DNA of 64,000 nt from Enterococcus sp. MMGLQ5-1. GTDB taxonomy: Bacteria > Bacillota > Bacilli > Lactobacillales > Streptococcaceae. The notes beneath the pieces are model-generated. The model had not been told where the DNA came from. It saw only the letters and a program-made list of their open reading frames with translations, and ran no database searches. Where the stretch lies: positions 1 through 64,000 of the forward strand of contig NZ_JABJXU010000010.1 of NCBI RefSeq assembly GCF_013155265.1. Direction: 5' to 3'. Position 1 is the stretch's first letter. The number at the start of each line of letters is the position of its first letter. Shown in pieces: positions 41,050-50,908 of the stretch. The position numbers were made by a program, and so were the translations under genes.

Positions 41050-41703
41050 ATGAGAAAAAAACAGAATCAATACGTCGCAATACGTCAGCTAGAAGAAATT
41101 AAGATTGGCTATGCTCGGGTCTCTTCTATTGATGATCGTCAAAAATTGGGCCTCGCAGTTCAACTTGAAGCATTAAAAGACTGCCAAATTATTTTTTCAG
41201 AAAAGCAATCAGGTAGTAATGATAAACGCACAGAGCTAATTAAGGGTACTAATTTTGCTAAAGAGCTAGCTGGCTGCGGTAAGAAGGTTTCTTTTTGTGT
41301 TTATAAAATGGATCGATTAAGTCGTAAGACATCAACCTTACTAAAATTGGTTGAGGATTTAAAGGAGCATCAAATTGAGTTTGTAAGCGTAAAGGAAAAT
41401 ATTGATACCTCAACTCCAACTGGTATTCTTATGTATCAATTATTAGGTATATTTGCTGAGTTTGAATTAAATAATATTAGGCAGAGAACTAGAGAGGGGC
41501 TTGAGCAGGCGAGAAAAAATGGTGTTGTACTTGGGAAACCGCCTGTTTCAAAGCAAAAGCAAAGAGAAATTATCAGATTATATCGTTTAAATACACTTTC
41601 GGTTAAACGTATTGCTGAGCGCTTAGAAGTCTCAGAAAGCACAGTTTATAAAATTGCTCGACAGCATGGGTTATCACGAAAAAAAAAAGATAAAAATCGT
41701 TGA
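41050..41703 (+). CDS. Serine recombinase (resolvase/invertase)
   Basis: About 217 residues from ATG 41050 (GGGG nine to thirteen bases upstream; an ATG at 41035 is also possible). A 20-residue leader precedes the catalytic domain EIKIGYARVSSIDDRQKLGL, with the nucleophilic serine in RVS; then KMDRLSRKTSTLL, FAEFELNNIRQRTREGLEQA, and a C-terminal helix-turn-helix (VKRIAERLEVSESTVYKIAR). All core residues are present. No transposase accompanies it. It could be an invertase or a solo resolvase; I do not see a clear pair of inverted sites around a promoter. Confidence 0.9.
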   Translation: MRKKQNQYVAIRQLEEIKIGYARVSSIDDRQKLGLAVQLEALKDCQIIFSEKQSGSNDKRTELIKGTNFAKELAGCGKKVSFCVYKMDRLSRKTSTLLKLVEDLKEHQIEFVSVKENIDTSTPTGILMYQLLGIFAEFELNNIRQRTREGLEQARKNGVVLGKPPVSKQKQREIIRLYRLNTLSVKRIAERLEVSESTVYKIARQHGLSRKKKDKNR

Positions 41704-41843
41704 TGAAATATATTAATTTATTCATTAGAAGAATTTGGAACTATACTTATAGAAATTGCTACTCATATTGACAGGATCAAGAAATAGTGGCAATTTTTCA
41801 ACAAGTAGAATTGATATTATTGCATTAATACAGATAATAAAAC

Positions 41844-41873
41844 AGACATCTATCCAATCCCGGAGAGGTGTCT
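41844..41873. terminator. Bidirectional terminator
   Basis: AGACATCT and AGGTGTCT pair, with A/T runs on both sides, between the recombinase and the convergent LysR gene. Confidence 0.65.
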
Positions 41874-41921
41874 ATTTTATTTGATAATATGATTAGCCGT
41901 TTTTTAACTGCCGCTATTATT

Positions 41922-42824
41922 TTAATATTTCAGTTGATTATTGCTAGCAATTTTATCCAAGATATTGATTAGTTTGCTTAAATCATCACTTAGCACAGCT
42001 TGTTTTAAGAAGGCATATTGAATATAAAATATTTCTTTGTCTTGTGGAACTAATGGAATTTTGATTAGGCCTTCTATATCCTGAAAGTAGGGAAAATCAG
42101 TCATTAGTGTAATACCAATGTTTGACTTAACTAGTTGACCGATTGTTTGGACATCAGAAAAATAAAATAAGATTTGAGCCTTTTTTTTATATTTTTCATT
42201 GAGCTTTTGGAAGGCTTTCATATGTGTATTGCCTTCCTCTAGTAAAATAAAAGGATAATCAAGCGTCTCTTCAAATGAAATTTCGTTTTTTTTTGCAAGT
42301 GGGTTATCTTTAGAAACGAAAATAAAGAATTCTTGCTGCTGAATTAATTTAACGCTTAAATCAGGATGCTGCAAAGGTGTAACGCTTCCAATTAAACTAA
42401 AATCTAGCCGCCCAGATAGTAGCTGGGCAAGTAGTTTATTTGAACCACCTGAGACTAAATGAAAATTTGCTATAAAGCTAAGTGCCCCTCTCTCATTTAG
42501 TAGCTGTGAAAAGATTCTCGAGCGGATGATTGGTGGAAAGCCGATATGAATTTTATTCTTTTTAGAATGCTCAATCGCACGTTCAACGGTGATAAATTCA
42601 TTTAGTATGTTCTCAATATGCACCTTTAAGATTGCGCCTTCATTCGTAAGTAAAATCGAGCGATGTGATGCTTCTCTTTTAATCAAATCACAACCGTAAT
42701 ATTGTTCTAATCGTTTGATAGCGTAACTAATCGTAGGCTGGCTTACATTAAACTGGTTGGCTACCTGAGTAAATGATAGTAAGTCGCCCAACGCATTAAA
42801 ATATTCAAAATCACGTATATTCAT
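41922..42824 (-). CDS. mleR: LysR-type regulator of the malolactic genes
   Basis: The 300-residue protein has a LysR helix-turn-helix (MNIRDFEYFNALGDLLSFTQ, VSQPTISYAIKRLEQ, residues 1-60) and a two-lobe periplasmic-binding-like effector domain. It is divergent from the malolactic enzyme gene, with 156 bases between, the classical layout of MleR, which activates mleS in response to L-malate. The symbol is given from context; the protein itself cannot be distinguished from other LysR members by motif alone. Confidence 0.8.
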   Translation of the reverse strand: MNIRDFEYFNALGDLLSFTQVANQFNVSQPTISYAIKRLEQYYGCDLIKREASHRSILLTNEGAILKVHIENILNEFITVERAIEHSKKNKIHIGFPPIIRSRIFSQLLNERGALSFIANFHLVSGGSNKLLAQLLSGRLDFSLIGSVTPLQHPDLSVKLIQQQEFFIFVSKDNPLAKKNEISFEETLDYPFILLEEGNTHMKAFQKLNEKYKKKAQILFYFSDVQTIGQLVKSNIGITLMTDFPYFQDIEGLIKIPLVPQDKEIFYIQYAFLKQAVLSDDLSKLINILDKIASNNQLKY

Positions 42825-42980
42825 TCTTCAATTTCTCCTTTTAGTTAGTTTATCACTTAATTGTTTGTTATAAATAAAATTTATCATAACATGCTGATTT
42901 GACTATATTTATTATAGAGAATTAAAGTAACAAATGTAAATTAGCTTTATTACTAAATTATTTTAATTGGAGGATGTACA

Positions 42981-44603
42981 ATGCGTGCACATGAAATTTT
43001 GAATAACCCTTTTTTAAATAAAGGTACTGCCTTTACATTAGAAGAACGTCAAGGACTTGGTTTGGTCGGTTTACTGCCACCACATATTCAAACCATTGAA
43101 GAACAGGCGGAGCAGACCTATCAGCAGTATTTGACCAAACAATCTGATATTGAAAAACGTCATTTTTTAATGGAAATTTTTAATACAAACAGAACGTTAT
43201 TTTATTATTTATTTAATCAGCACATTGTTGAATTTAATCCAATAGTTTATGATCCAACAATCGCTGATACGATAGAAAATTATAGTCACTTATTTATTGA
43301 TCCACAATATGCAGCCTATCTTGATATTAATCATCCAGAAAATATTAAGGAAACGTTAAAAAATGCTGCAGGAGAGCGAAAAATACGCCTGATTGTGGTT
43401 ACTGATGCCGAAGGCATTCTTGGAATTGGGGACTGGGGAACCCAAGGTGTTGATATTTCAGTCGGTAAATTAATGGTTTATACAGCAGCGGCCGGTATTG
43501 ATCCCTCCTGTGTATTGCCGATTGTTATTGATGCAGGCACGACACGCAAAGAGCTGCTTAATGATCCTTTATATCTTGGCAACCACCAAGAACGTATTTA
43601 TGGCGAACAGTATTACGCATTTATCAATCAATTTGTGGAAACAGCTGAGGCATTATTCCCTAAGCTATATTTACATTGGGAAGATTTTGGACGCTCGAAT
43701 GCAGCTAATATCTTGGATAAATACAAAAATAAAATACCAACTTTTAACGATGACATTCAAGGGACGGGAATCGTTGTTCTTGGTGGTATTTTTGGTGCTT
43801 TAGATATTACCGGTGAAAAGTTAGTTGACCAAGTTTACCTTTGTTATGGCGGCGGCTCAGCAGGTGCAGGGATTGCGAGCAGAGTACATGCGGAAATGGT
43901 TAGTGAAGGCTTGTCAGAGGCAGAAGCATATCAGCATTTCTTTATGGTAGATCAGCAAGGCTTATTATTTGATGATATGAAAGACTTGACGCCTGCACAA
44001 AAACCTTTTGCAAAAAAACGTTCAGATTTTAAAAATTCAGGTGAGATGGCTCAGCTGCTAAATGTGATTAAAAGCGTTAAGCCAACTATTTTGGTAGGGA
44101 CCTCTACAGATGCAGGTGCATTTACCAAAGAAGTGGTTGAGGCGATGTGTGAAAACACAAATCGTCCAATCATTTTTCCAATTTCAAATCCAACAAAAAA
44201 ATTAGAGGCAACGGCAGAACAAGTAATTCAATGGTCTGATGGCAAAGCCTTCGTTGCAACAGGAGTTCCTTCAGGGACTGTCGATTACAAAGGTGTTGCT
44301 TATCAAATTGGTCAAGCGAATAATGCTTTAATTTATCCGGGCTTGGGCTTAGGGATGCTTGCTTCGGAAGCGTCTTTGCTTACCGATGAAATGATTGGTG
44401 CAGCTGCTCATTCATTAAGCGGTCTTGTTGATTCAAGACAAGCTGGTGCGCCAGTCTTACCACCATTTAAATATGTCGCAGATGTTTCAGTTAAAGTGGC
44501 TGAGGCAGTTGCTAATAAAGCGCAGGAACAAGGCTTAGCTCAGTCCGAAGAAACAGACATGGCCAAAGCAGTTAAAAAGCTTAAATGGTATCCAAAATAT
44601 TAG
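42981..44603 (+). CDS. mleS: Malolactic enzyme
   Basis: The 540-residue protein matches the malic-enzyme-like family: [40 protein letters not shown], the metal-binding EDFGRSNA and FNDDIQGTG, and the NAD site [10 protein letters not shown]. The length and the many specific blocks fit malolactic enzyme, which converts L-malate to L-lactate and CO2 with NAD+ and Mn2+ without releasing pyruvate, consuming a proton and helping acid tolerance. A transporter gene follows after 14 bases and a LysR gene is divergent, which separates it from ordinary malic enzymes. The start has a GGAGG site. Confidence 0.93.
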   Translation: MRAHEILNNPFLNKGTAFTLEERQGLGLVGLLPPHIQTIEEQAEQTYQQYLTKQSDIEKRHFLMEIFNTNRTLFYYLFNQHIVEFNPIVYDPTIADTIENYSHLFIDPQYAAYLDINHPENIKETLKNAAGERKIRLIVVTDAEGILGIGDWGTQGVDISVGKLMVYTAAAGIDPSCVLPIVIDAGTTRKELLNDPLYLGNHQERIYGEQYYAFINQFVETAEALFPKLYLHWEDFGRSNAANILDKYKNKIPTFNDDIQGTGIVVLGGIFGALDITGEKLVDQVYLCYGGGSAGAGIASRVHAEMVSEGLSEAEAYQHFFMVDQQGLLFDDMKDLTPAQKPFAKKRSDFKNSGEMAQLLNVIKSVKPTILVGTSTDAGAFTKEVVEAMCENTNRPIIFPISNPTKKLEATAEQVIQWSDGKAFVATGVPSGTVDYKGVAYQIGQANNALIYPGLGLGMLASEASLLTDEMIGAAAHSLSGLVDSRQAGAPVLPPFKYVADVSVKVAEAVANKAQEQGLAQSEETDMAKAVKKLKWYPKY

Positions 44604-44616
44604 GAAAGGTAAGTAA

Positions 44617-45897
44617 ATGAAAAATTTTAAAGATATTAAAATTTCGGGGATTAGTCTACCGCTATATGTCTTCTTTATGATTGTGATTGCTGGGGCAATT
44701 GCATTAGATAAATTACCGCTTAATATGGTTGGCTTGACGTTATTATTAGTTGCTCTGGGGCATTTTCTATATTACATTGGTGAAAAGCTGCCGATTATGA
44801 ATTCATATCTTGGGGGAGGCTCTGTATTTACTTTAATTGGAGCGACACTGCTAGCCTCCTTTCATCTGATACCAGCTCATGTGATTACAGCGGTTGGCAA
44901 ATTTATGGGAGGACAATTTGGTTTTCTTGATTTCTATATTGCAGCGCTTATTTGTGGCTCCATTTTAGGCATGAATCGTAATTTATTAGTGAAGGCCTCT
45001 ACCAAATTTATCCCAGTTGCTTTAGGGACGATGGTTGTCGGCTTCTTTTCAGTCGGCTTAGTCGGCGTGCTTTTAGGACAAGGCTTTGCGCATTCTGTGA
45101 TGTATGTTTCGATGCCAATGATGGCTGGAGGGATGGGTGCTGGTATAACCCCACTTTCTCAAATCTATGCTGCCGGCTTAGCTCATGGCAATCAGGCCGC
45201 AATATTTTCACAATTAGCACCATCAGTGACCTTTGGTAATATTATTGCAGTCATCGGTGCATTATTAATTTCAAAGGTGTTTGCCAATTCAAAATATAAT
45301 GGACATGGTACGCTAATTTCAGCGACGAAAGAGGAGCTGGAAAAGCCAAAAATTACACTAGATGCACAAAAAATCGGCGTTGGGATGCTATTTGCCTTTT
45401 CATTACTTACAGTCGGCTGTATTTTAAATAACTTTTTCCCTAAGGTTCATGAATATGCTTTTATGATTATTATCGTCTTTATATTGAAGGCGGTCAATAT
45501 TGTCCCTAAAAAATTGGAAGCGTCTGTTGTAATGTTTAATCAAGTGATTATGACTAATCTGACACATGCGGTTTTAGCTGGGATTGGTCTTGCTATGATT
45601 GATTTAACAACGCTTGAATCAGCATTTACATGGCAGTTTGTCGTGCTTTGTCTAACAAGCGTGATTTCGATGGGGCTTTGTAGTTGGTTTTTAGGAATGG
45701 CGCTAGGTATGTACCCAGTTGAAACAGCGATTGGTGCAGGTATGATTAATAATTCAATGGGTGGTACAGGTAATATTGCGGTTTTATCAGCAGCTGATAG
45801 AATGGAAATGATTGCCTTTGCTCAAATGGCTAATCGCTTATGTGGTGCCATTGTCTTAATTCTAGGTGGTATTTTAATTCGTTTCTTTTATCATTAA
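44617..45897 (+). CDS. mleP: Malate transporter, 2-hydroxycarboxylate transporter family
   Basis: The 426-residue membrane protein has about eleven hydrophobic helices and the two 2HCT signature loops: GGMGAGITPLSQIYA near residue 170 and GAGMINNSMGGTGNIAVLSA near 370, both with the GGxG-type reentrant motif. Members (MleP, CitP, CimH) exchange malate or citrate for lactate or take them up with protons or sodium. Directly downstream of malolactic enzyme, it should import L-malate and export L-lactate, generating proton motive force. AGGAAAGG precedes the start. Confidence 0.92.
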   Translation: MKNFKDIKISGISLPLYVFFMIVIAGAIALDKLPLNMVGLTLLLVALGHFLYYIGEKLPIMNSYLGGGSVFTLIGATLLASFHLIPAHVITAVGKFMGGQFGFLDFYIAALICGSILGMNRNLLVKASTKFIPVALGTMVVGFFSVGLVGVLLGQGFAHSVMYVSMPMMAGGMGAGITPLSQIYAAGLAHGNQAAIFSQLAPSVTFGNIIAVIGALLISKVFANSKYNGHGTLISATKEELEKPKITLDAQKIGVGMLFAFSLLTVGCILNNFFPKVHEYAFMIIIVFILKAVNIVPKKLEASVVMFNQVIMTNLTHAVLAGIGLAMIDLTTLESAFTWQFVVLCLTSVISMGLCSWFLGMALGMYPVETAIGAGMINNSMGGTGNIAVLSAADRMEMIAFAQMANRLCGAIVLILGGILIRFFYH

Positions 45898-45970
45898 TTT
45901 TTATGAGCTACGAGTTAAAATATTAAATGTATAAATATGAAATAGTAGCTAGAGAATTTGATAAATACTA

Positions 45971-46006
45971 AATAGGAGGGCTGTGACATAAGTCCTCCTA
46001 TTTTGA
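45971..46006 (+). terminator. Terminator of the malolactic operon
   Basis: AATAGGAGG and CCTCCTATT pair over 14 bases and are followed by TTTTGATTT. Confidence 0.75.
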
Positions 46007-46553
46007 TTTAATGCTGAGAGTAATGAAGGTCATCGTTTTGAAGCTCTCGGTATAAGTCTCAATCATTTGTGAAAAGAGGTCTTCATACTACTTGCTCGAT
46101 TTCTTATCAAGCAGCCTATTGGAATGGTAGGAATAAGGTAGAAATTAATAAATTTATAGCTTGCTAAATGCCTTTTTATCACCAACGCTTTTTACTTAAT
46201 TTATCGGAAAAATTATATCCCTTAGAATATTAATAACAATCGATATTTTTGGTTGAAATTAATTTCATTTATTTTGAAACATGACATAATTGCGTTGACT
46301 GTTTGTTATTTAATGATGGTTAACCCCTTATTTTATCAATAAAGATTTTTACGATGCAATAGCTGGATTAATCGGTAACCCCTTTTAAAAATTTTTATTT
46401 TAAAGGATTTAATGATTAATTACTTGATTATTGTGGATGATATTGATTTATTTACATTTATGATAAGCTATATTTAATTAATAATCGTTTTGAGACCGTA
46501 ATAATAGCAGTTATCAATCTTTGAAAATGAAGTGAGAAAGTGGAGGGAGAGTA
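46007..46553. other. Noncoding region
   Basis: About 550 bases with no open gene longer than a few dozen codons. Two TAACCCCTT motifs (about 46320 and 46376) are direct repeats of unknown meaning. Part of it may be remnants of a lost gene; I see nothing I can name. Confidence 0.35.
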
Positions 46554-46934
46554 ATGAGCTTAAAACGGGTAACAGAGCTACTTGATTTATCAGAAGTATT
46601 TTTTTTGGCAACTACGTCAACACAGGGTGTGCAAATTCGGCCGTTTGGCGTCTACATCGTCTTTCAAGATGAAATCTATTTTATTACTAACACAGGTAAG
46701 GCAGTTTTTGAGCAGCTGAAGGCTAATCCACGTATTCAAATTTCCGCAATTCTGCCTGATAGATGGTTCAGAATTTCTGGTGACCTAGCTGAAGGATCAG
46801 TTGAATCCTTGGAGGCCTTTAGGCGAGCATTTCCAAAGTATGGACAGCAAAATGATGCAGTAACCTTTGTGTTAAGGAACGGTACCTTAATTGAATATCC
46901 ATCAAATGGTCCTGTAACTTGTTCATCAATTTAA
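46554..46934 (+). CDS. Pyridoxamine 5'-phosphate oxidase-like (split-barrel flavin-binding) protein
   Basis: The 126-residue protein (FFLATTSTQGVQIRPFGVYI, IYFITNTGKAVFEQLKANPR) is a single PNPOx-like split barrel. Such small proteins bind FMN or F420-like cofactors and act as reductases or are uncharacterised; it is not the vitamin B6 enzyme. GGAGGGAG precedes the ATG. The next gene to the right is a broken FMN reductase, and a LysR gene follows, so the pair may once have been a redox operon. The end (YPSNGPVTCSSI) may be altered by the decay downstream. Confidence 0.82.
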   Translation: MSLKRVTELLDLSEVFFLATTSTQGVQIRPFGVYIVFQDEIYFITNTGKAVFEQLKANPRIQISAILPDRWFRISGDLAEGSVESLEAFRRAFPKYGQQNDAVTFVLRNGTLIEYPSNGPVTCSSI

Positions 46935-46958
46935 ATTATTAATCTTGCTGGAGATGCC

Positions 46959-47346
46959 AAATTTTTAACATCAGAGCTGATGTTGGCTAATATAACCATT
47001 ATTGGCTCTCCAATCTTACAGGTATCAAGACCGGCCTTCTTAAAAAATGCTTTTGAGCTTTTGCCACCGAGTGCATTTCAAAATAAAATTATCGATTTGG
47101 TGAGAACGGTGGATCTAAAAAGCATTTTTTAGTGGCTGAAACACAGCTAAAACTAATCATAAATTATTTGAAGGCTATATGCTATCAAATTATATTTTTA
47201 CTGAGGTGCTTGATTTTTTTCAACCACAATTTATTAACGATGATGTCCATTTCAGGATTAATCAGCTGATAGATAATATTTTTCTTTTCGCTAAAGCCTA
47301 TAATCTTATTGGGCAGGAAAAGAGGTCAGCTATGATTTTTAATTAA
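46959..47346 (+). pseudogene. NADPH-dependent FMN reductase relic
   Basis: The reading shows ANITIIGSPILQVSRPAFLK and NAFELLPPSAFQNK, then after a shift GGSKKHFLVAETQLKLIINY, after another shift GYMLSNYIFTEVLDFF and NDDVHFRINQLIDNIFLFAK to a stop. This is the C-terminal two thirds of a flavodoxin-fold NADPH-dependent FMN reductase. Two frameshifts and a missing N-terminal part make it dead. Its fold and position fit with the PNPOx-like neighbour. Confidence 0.72.
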
Positions 47347-47624
47347 TATCATAGCAATTAAAATATTTTTATCTTCTAAGGCTTATCAATATAATTAATA
47401 GGGTTGATTTTCGATTTGCTGCTGAAAGGTTTTAAATTTAATTGACTCAGCTAATAGTTAAATGATGTGTAAGCATTTTACGATTAATCGGTGAAATGCT
47501 TTTTTTATCTAAGGCTTTTGAAACTTCTTAATAATTAGGAGTAATCGTTTTGAAAATTTTAAAATTAAGCGAGAATATATTGTGATATAATGAGCATAAA
47601 ATATCAGTTAGGAATGGTGAATTG

Positions 47625-48512
47625 ATGATGGGCATTCGTAAATTAGAATACTTTATTGCAACGGTTGAATATGGCAGCTTTTCAAATGCAGCTCAGCATT
47701 TATATATATCCGCTTCAGCAGTTAATCAGCAAATTACAGCATTAGAAAACGAAACTAAGCTGGTTTTATTTAATCGTACGAAGTATAAGCCGGTTTTGAC
47801 GGCAAGTGGGCAAATATTTTATCAGCAGGCTCGGCAGCTTGTTGATGCTTATTATCATGCCATAGAGCTGGCACATGAGGCAGCAAAAACGCTTAGAATT
47901 GGACCGACAGGTCCTGTGGAGCGTAATTTATTACCAGTATTACTAGATGCATATCGGACAAAATATTCGGACTTAGAATTTGAATTTAAGCATGGCACCT
48001 TTAAAATGCTGCGTGAGAGCTTATTAGACGGTAGTCTTGACGTTGCATTTGGCATTGAGGATGATTTTAAGGCGCCAATGATTGAAATTGTCCCGTTAAA
48101 GCCGCTAGAGATGGTAGTGATTTGTGCAAAAAAGCATCCACTTGCCACGGAAAAATTATTGACCGGTAAGCAGTTGAAAGACATACCTCTTGTTATTTTC
48201 TCAAAGGCAACAGGTGAATACTATTATCAAAACTTATTTAAATCCTTTAAATTAGATGGAGTGACACCAGTAATCCATGCAACCTATGATAATATTGATG
48301 AATTATTAACAGCTGTCCGAGTGCAGAAGGGAGTCGCTGTAATTTCAAAAGAGGTGGTAAAAAATCAAGAGGACATTGCAATGATTGATTTGAAAGAGAC
48401 GCATCACCATTCATCGTACTGTGTAGCCTACGCAATTCCTACGACGCCATTAATTCATTCTTTTATTCAACATGTTATTGATTATTTTAACGATATACCA
48501 AATATTTTGTAA
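47625..48512 (+). CDS. LysR-type transcription regulator
   Basis: The protein, about 295 residues, has the LysR helix-turn-helix MGIRKLEYFIATVEYGSFSN through QHLYISASAVNQQITALENE, followed by the effector domain (from KTLRIGPTGPVERNLLPVLL). The start is one of two adjacent ATGs after GGTGA. It is codirectional with, and directly precedes, two NmrA-like oxidoreductase genes and an aldo/keto reductase, which are its plausible targets. The inducer is unknown. Confidence 0.87.
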   Translation: MMGIRKLEYFIATVEYGSFSNAAQHLYISASAVNQQITALENETKLVLFNRTKYKPVLTASGQIFYQQARQLVDAYYHAIELAHEAAKTLRIGPTGPVERNLLPVLLDAYRTKYSDLEFEFKHGTFKMLRESLLDGSLDVAFGIEDDFKAPMIEIVPLKPLEMVVICAKKHPLATEKLLTGKQLKDIPLVIFSKATGEYYYQNLFKSFKLDGVTPVIHATYDNIDELLTAVRVQKGVAVISKEVVKNQEDIAMIDLKETHHHSSYCVAYAIPTTPLIHSFIQHVIDYFNDIPNIL

Positions 48513-48635
48513 TTTTTTCTAATAGTGTTGATAAGTGAATTATTCTTTTATTTCAAGCCAATTCGGGCTATAATTTTGCTAGAATAGATTGTTACTTTTT
48601 TAACAAAATATAACTGCTTATATATGGAGGCTTTT

Positions 48636-49580
48636 ATGCGAAAAATTGTAGTCAACGGTGTAAATGGTAATTTTGGCAGTGTGGTTGCTGAAAAAATTCA
48701 GCAGCTTGTCCCAAAGGAAAAATTGTTATTTACTGCCCCTGATAGTTCATCCTTACAAAAATTTCAGTCGCTGGGTATTGAAACTGCTGTTGCTGATTAT
48801 AACGATGTTTCAAAATTAATTTCAATTTTTGAAAATGCTGATAAGGTTTTATTAATTTCAATGCCCTTTGTCGGTGAAAAACGTCGTCAAGCGCATCAAA
48901 ATGCTGTTGAAGCTTGCGTTAAGGCTAATGTAAATCAAATTGTCTATACATCAGTTCTTTCGGCTGCAAATCCATTAAATCCTAGTATTGAAAATATCGA
49001 TCATGCTTATACTGAGTCCATTATTCAAAATACGCCACTGGATTATCTAATTTTAAGAAATTCACTTTTTGCTGAAGCCTTTACTTCTGAATATCAGTTA
49101 ACTGTTAATAATCATCAAGCAATAATTACTAAAAATGCAGGTGAAGGTCGTGTTGCCTACATTTCAAGAAGAGATGCGGCATATGCTGCTGCATGTGCAC
49201 TAGCAAATGACTTATTACATCGACAAATATTAAATATTAATGGTTTTGAGTTGGTCTCTTATGAGGCATTTTTAGCGATTGGTAATCAAGTGACCAATAA
49301 TCAAATACGGTATCAAAGACAAACTGATGAAGAATTATATATTTATTTTGATCAAATCGGTGTGCCCAGAGATACTGATGGTGATTTTTCTAAGAGCCCA
49401 ATTCAAGCGACTTCAGAAGGTATGGTAACTTTTGGTATGGCTGTTCGAGACGGCTATCTTGACGTTGAAGTGAATGATTTTCCAAAGCTAACAGGACGCC
49501 AGCCTTTAAGTCTTAAATTTATGTTTGAGCATCTGGATGATTTTTTATTGGGTGAGCGTCATGCGCTAGAGTCTGATTAA
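48636..49580 (+). CDS. NmrA-like NAD(P)-binding oxidoreductase, paralogue 1
   Basis: Start at 48636 (MRKIVVNGVNGNFGSVVAEK) after TGGAGG; a slightly earlier ATG is part of that ribosome site. The 314-residue protein has a Rossmann NAD(P) site VNGVNGNFG, then QIVYTSVLSA and NIDHAYTES, and the substrate-side half GDFSKSPIQATSEGMVTFGM. This is the NmrA/SDR-a atypical family (quinone reductase QOR2-like or regulator of redox). Catalytic action is not certain since the active-site tyrosine motif of classical SDRs is not clear. The next gene is a close paralogue. Confidence 0.83.
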   Translation: MRKIVVNGVNGNFGSVVAEKIQQLVPKEKLLFTAPDSSSLQKFQSLGIETAVADYNDVSKLISIFENADKVLLISMPFVGEKRRQAHQNAVEACVKANVNQIVYTSVLSAANPLNPSIENIDHAYTESIIQNTPLDYLILRNSLFAEAFTSEYQLTVNNHQAIITKNAGEGRVAYISRRDAAYAAACALANDLLHRQILNINGFELVSYEAFLAIGNQVTNNQIRYQRQTDEELYIYFDQIGVPRDTDGDFSKSPIQATSEGMVTFGMAVRDGYLDVEVNDFPKLTGRQPLSLKFMFEHLDDFLLGERHALESD

Positions 49581-49594
49581 AGTAATTAATCTAT

Positions 49595-49638
49595 AAACTG
49601 AGTAAGCTTTGTAATTTGAAGGCTATACTCAGTTTTTT
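49595..49638 (+). terminator. Terminator after NmrA paralogue 1
   Basis: AAACTGAGTA and TACTCAGTTT pair and are followed by a T run. Confidence 0.75.
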
Positions 49639-49772
49639 TATTAAATTTAGATAACATTGTTAGATTTACTTACGATCTTGATTATAATTCAATGCTTTGA
49701 TTTTACGCTATTCACACTTATACTAGAATTATTAAAAATATTGTGAAGTTATTTACAAACAAGGAGGAAATT

Positions 49773-50714
49773 ATGAAAATTATTGTGAATGGTGTGGATG
49801 GCAACTTTGGTTCAATTGTTGCAAAAGAATTATTGACTAAAGTTAATGCCGAAAATTTAATCTTTACTGCACCAAGTGAAAGCGGTTTAGACTCATTTTT
49901 AAATTCTGGTGCAACTTTGAGAGTTGCAAACTTTAATCACCAATCGTCACTTGTTGAAGCATTTAAAGGTGGAGATGTGATGCTACTTATTTCAGCACCC
50001 TTTGTTGGGAAAAAACGGCAACAGGCGCATCGAAATGCGATTAACGCTGCGATTGATGCAGGCGTTCAAAAAATTGTCTATACTTCGCTGGTTAATGCTT
50101 CAGACCCAACTAATCCAAGTATTGAAAAAATTGATCATGCATACACTGAAGACTATCTGGTTAATCAAACCAAATTGTATTACAATTTTATGCGGAATTC
50201 TCAATATGCTGAAGCAATGATTACTAGCTATCTGAATGCAGCAGCAACGAGCGGTGTTCAGGCTTCAAATCAGGCTGATGGTGAGATGGCATATGTTTCC
50301 CGAAAGGATTGTGCATTAGCTGCTGCGTACGCGTTACAAGGGCCTGTTGAAGAAAAAAGAATTTTTAATATTAATGGTGCTGAATTAATGACGCTTGCCC
50401 GTTTTGTTGAAATCGGAAATCAGGTAACGGGTAAAAATGTACATTATCAAGTGGCTAGTGACGAAGAGACTTATGCTGCTTTTGATGCAATGGGTGTACC
50501 TAGGACAACCGATGGTGATTTTAAAAAGGATTCACCAGCACCGTATTCTAGTGAAGGGATGGTAACATTTGGTCAAGCAATTCGCGAGGGTAAAATGAAT
50601 ACCTTTACAGAGGATTTTGAATTATTAACTGGGCAGAAACCAGTTAGTGTTAAAGCAATGTTTGAACAGCTAGAGGCATATCAAGTAGGGGTAAGGAATG
50701 CCACTGATGATTAA
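49773..50714 (+). CDS. NmrA-like NAD(P)-binding oxidoreductase, paralogue 2
   Basis: From ATG 49773, directly after AAGGAGG, the 313-residue protein starts MKIIVNGVDGNFGSIVAKEL and matches its upstream neighbour along the whole length: both share VNGVxGNFGS, GKKRQQAHRNA-type and NPSIExIDHAYTE segments, DTDGDF/TTDGDF and SSEGMVTFGxAxRxG. A tandem duplication followed by divergence is evident. The substrate is unknown. It has its own upstream region, since a terminator separates it from paralogue 1. Confidence 0.83.
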   Translation: MKIIVNGVDGNFGSIVAKELLTKVNAENLIFTAPSESGLDSFLNSGATLRVANFNHQSSLVEAFKGGDVMLLISAPFVGKKRQQAHRNAINAAIDAGVQKIVYTSLVNASDPTNPSIEKIDHAYTEDYLVNQTKLYYNFMRNSQYAEAMITSYLNAAATSGVQASNQADGEMAYVSRKDCALAAAYALQGPVEEKRIFNINGAELMTLARFVEIGNQVTGKNVHYQVASDEETYAAFDAMGVPRTTDGDFKKDSPAPYSSEGMVTFGQAIREGKMNTFTEDFELLTGQKPVSVKAMFEQLEAYQVGVRNATDD

Positions 50715-50908
50715 ATTAGACTGCTAATATTGTTTTAGATAAGTATAAAATTGTTGAATCCTGCTTGATTAAATCTAGTTGTTTGCAAATATTTGCTGAA
50801 AGCATTAAGCTTTTCCTATAGAAACTGTTAATAGTATATTTTAATGATTAATAATAATTTAAAATGGGCGTATCAGAGCTATTAATCATGTTGAAGGAGG
50901 AGAAGCTG

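Noticed and set aside
42981-44603. NAD-dependent malic enzyme
   Set aside because: The 540-residue length, the divergent LysR gene and the directly following 2-hydroxycarboxylate transporter fit malolactic enzyme better.
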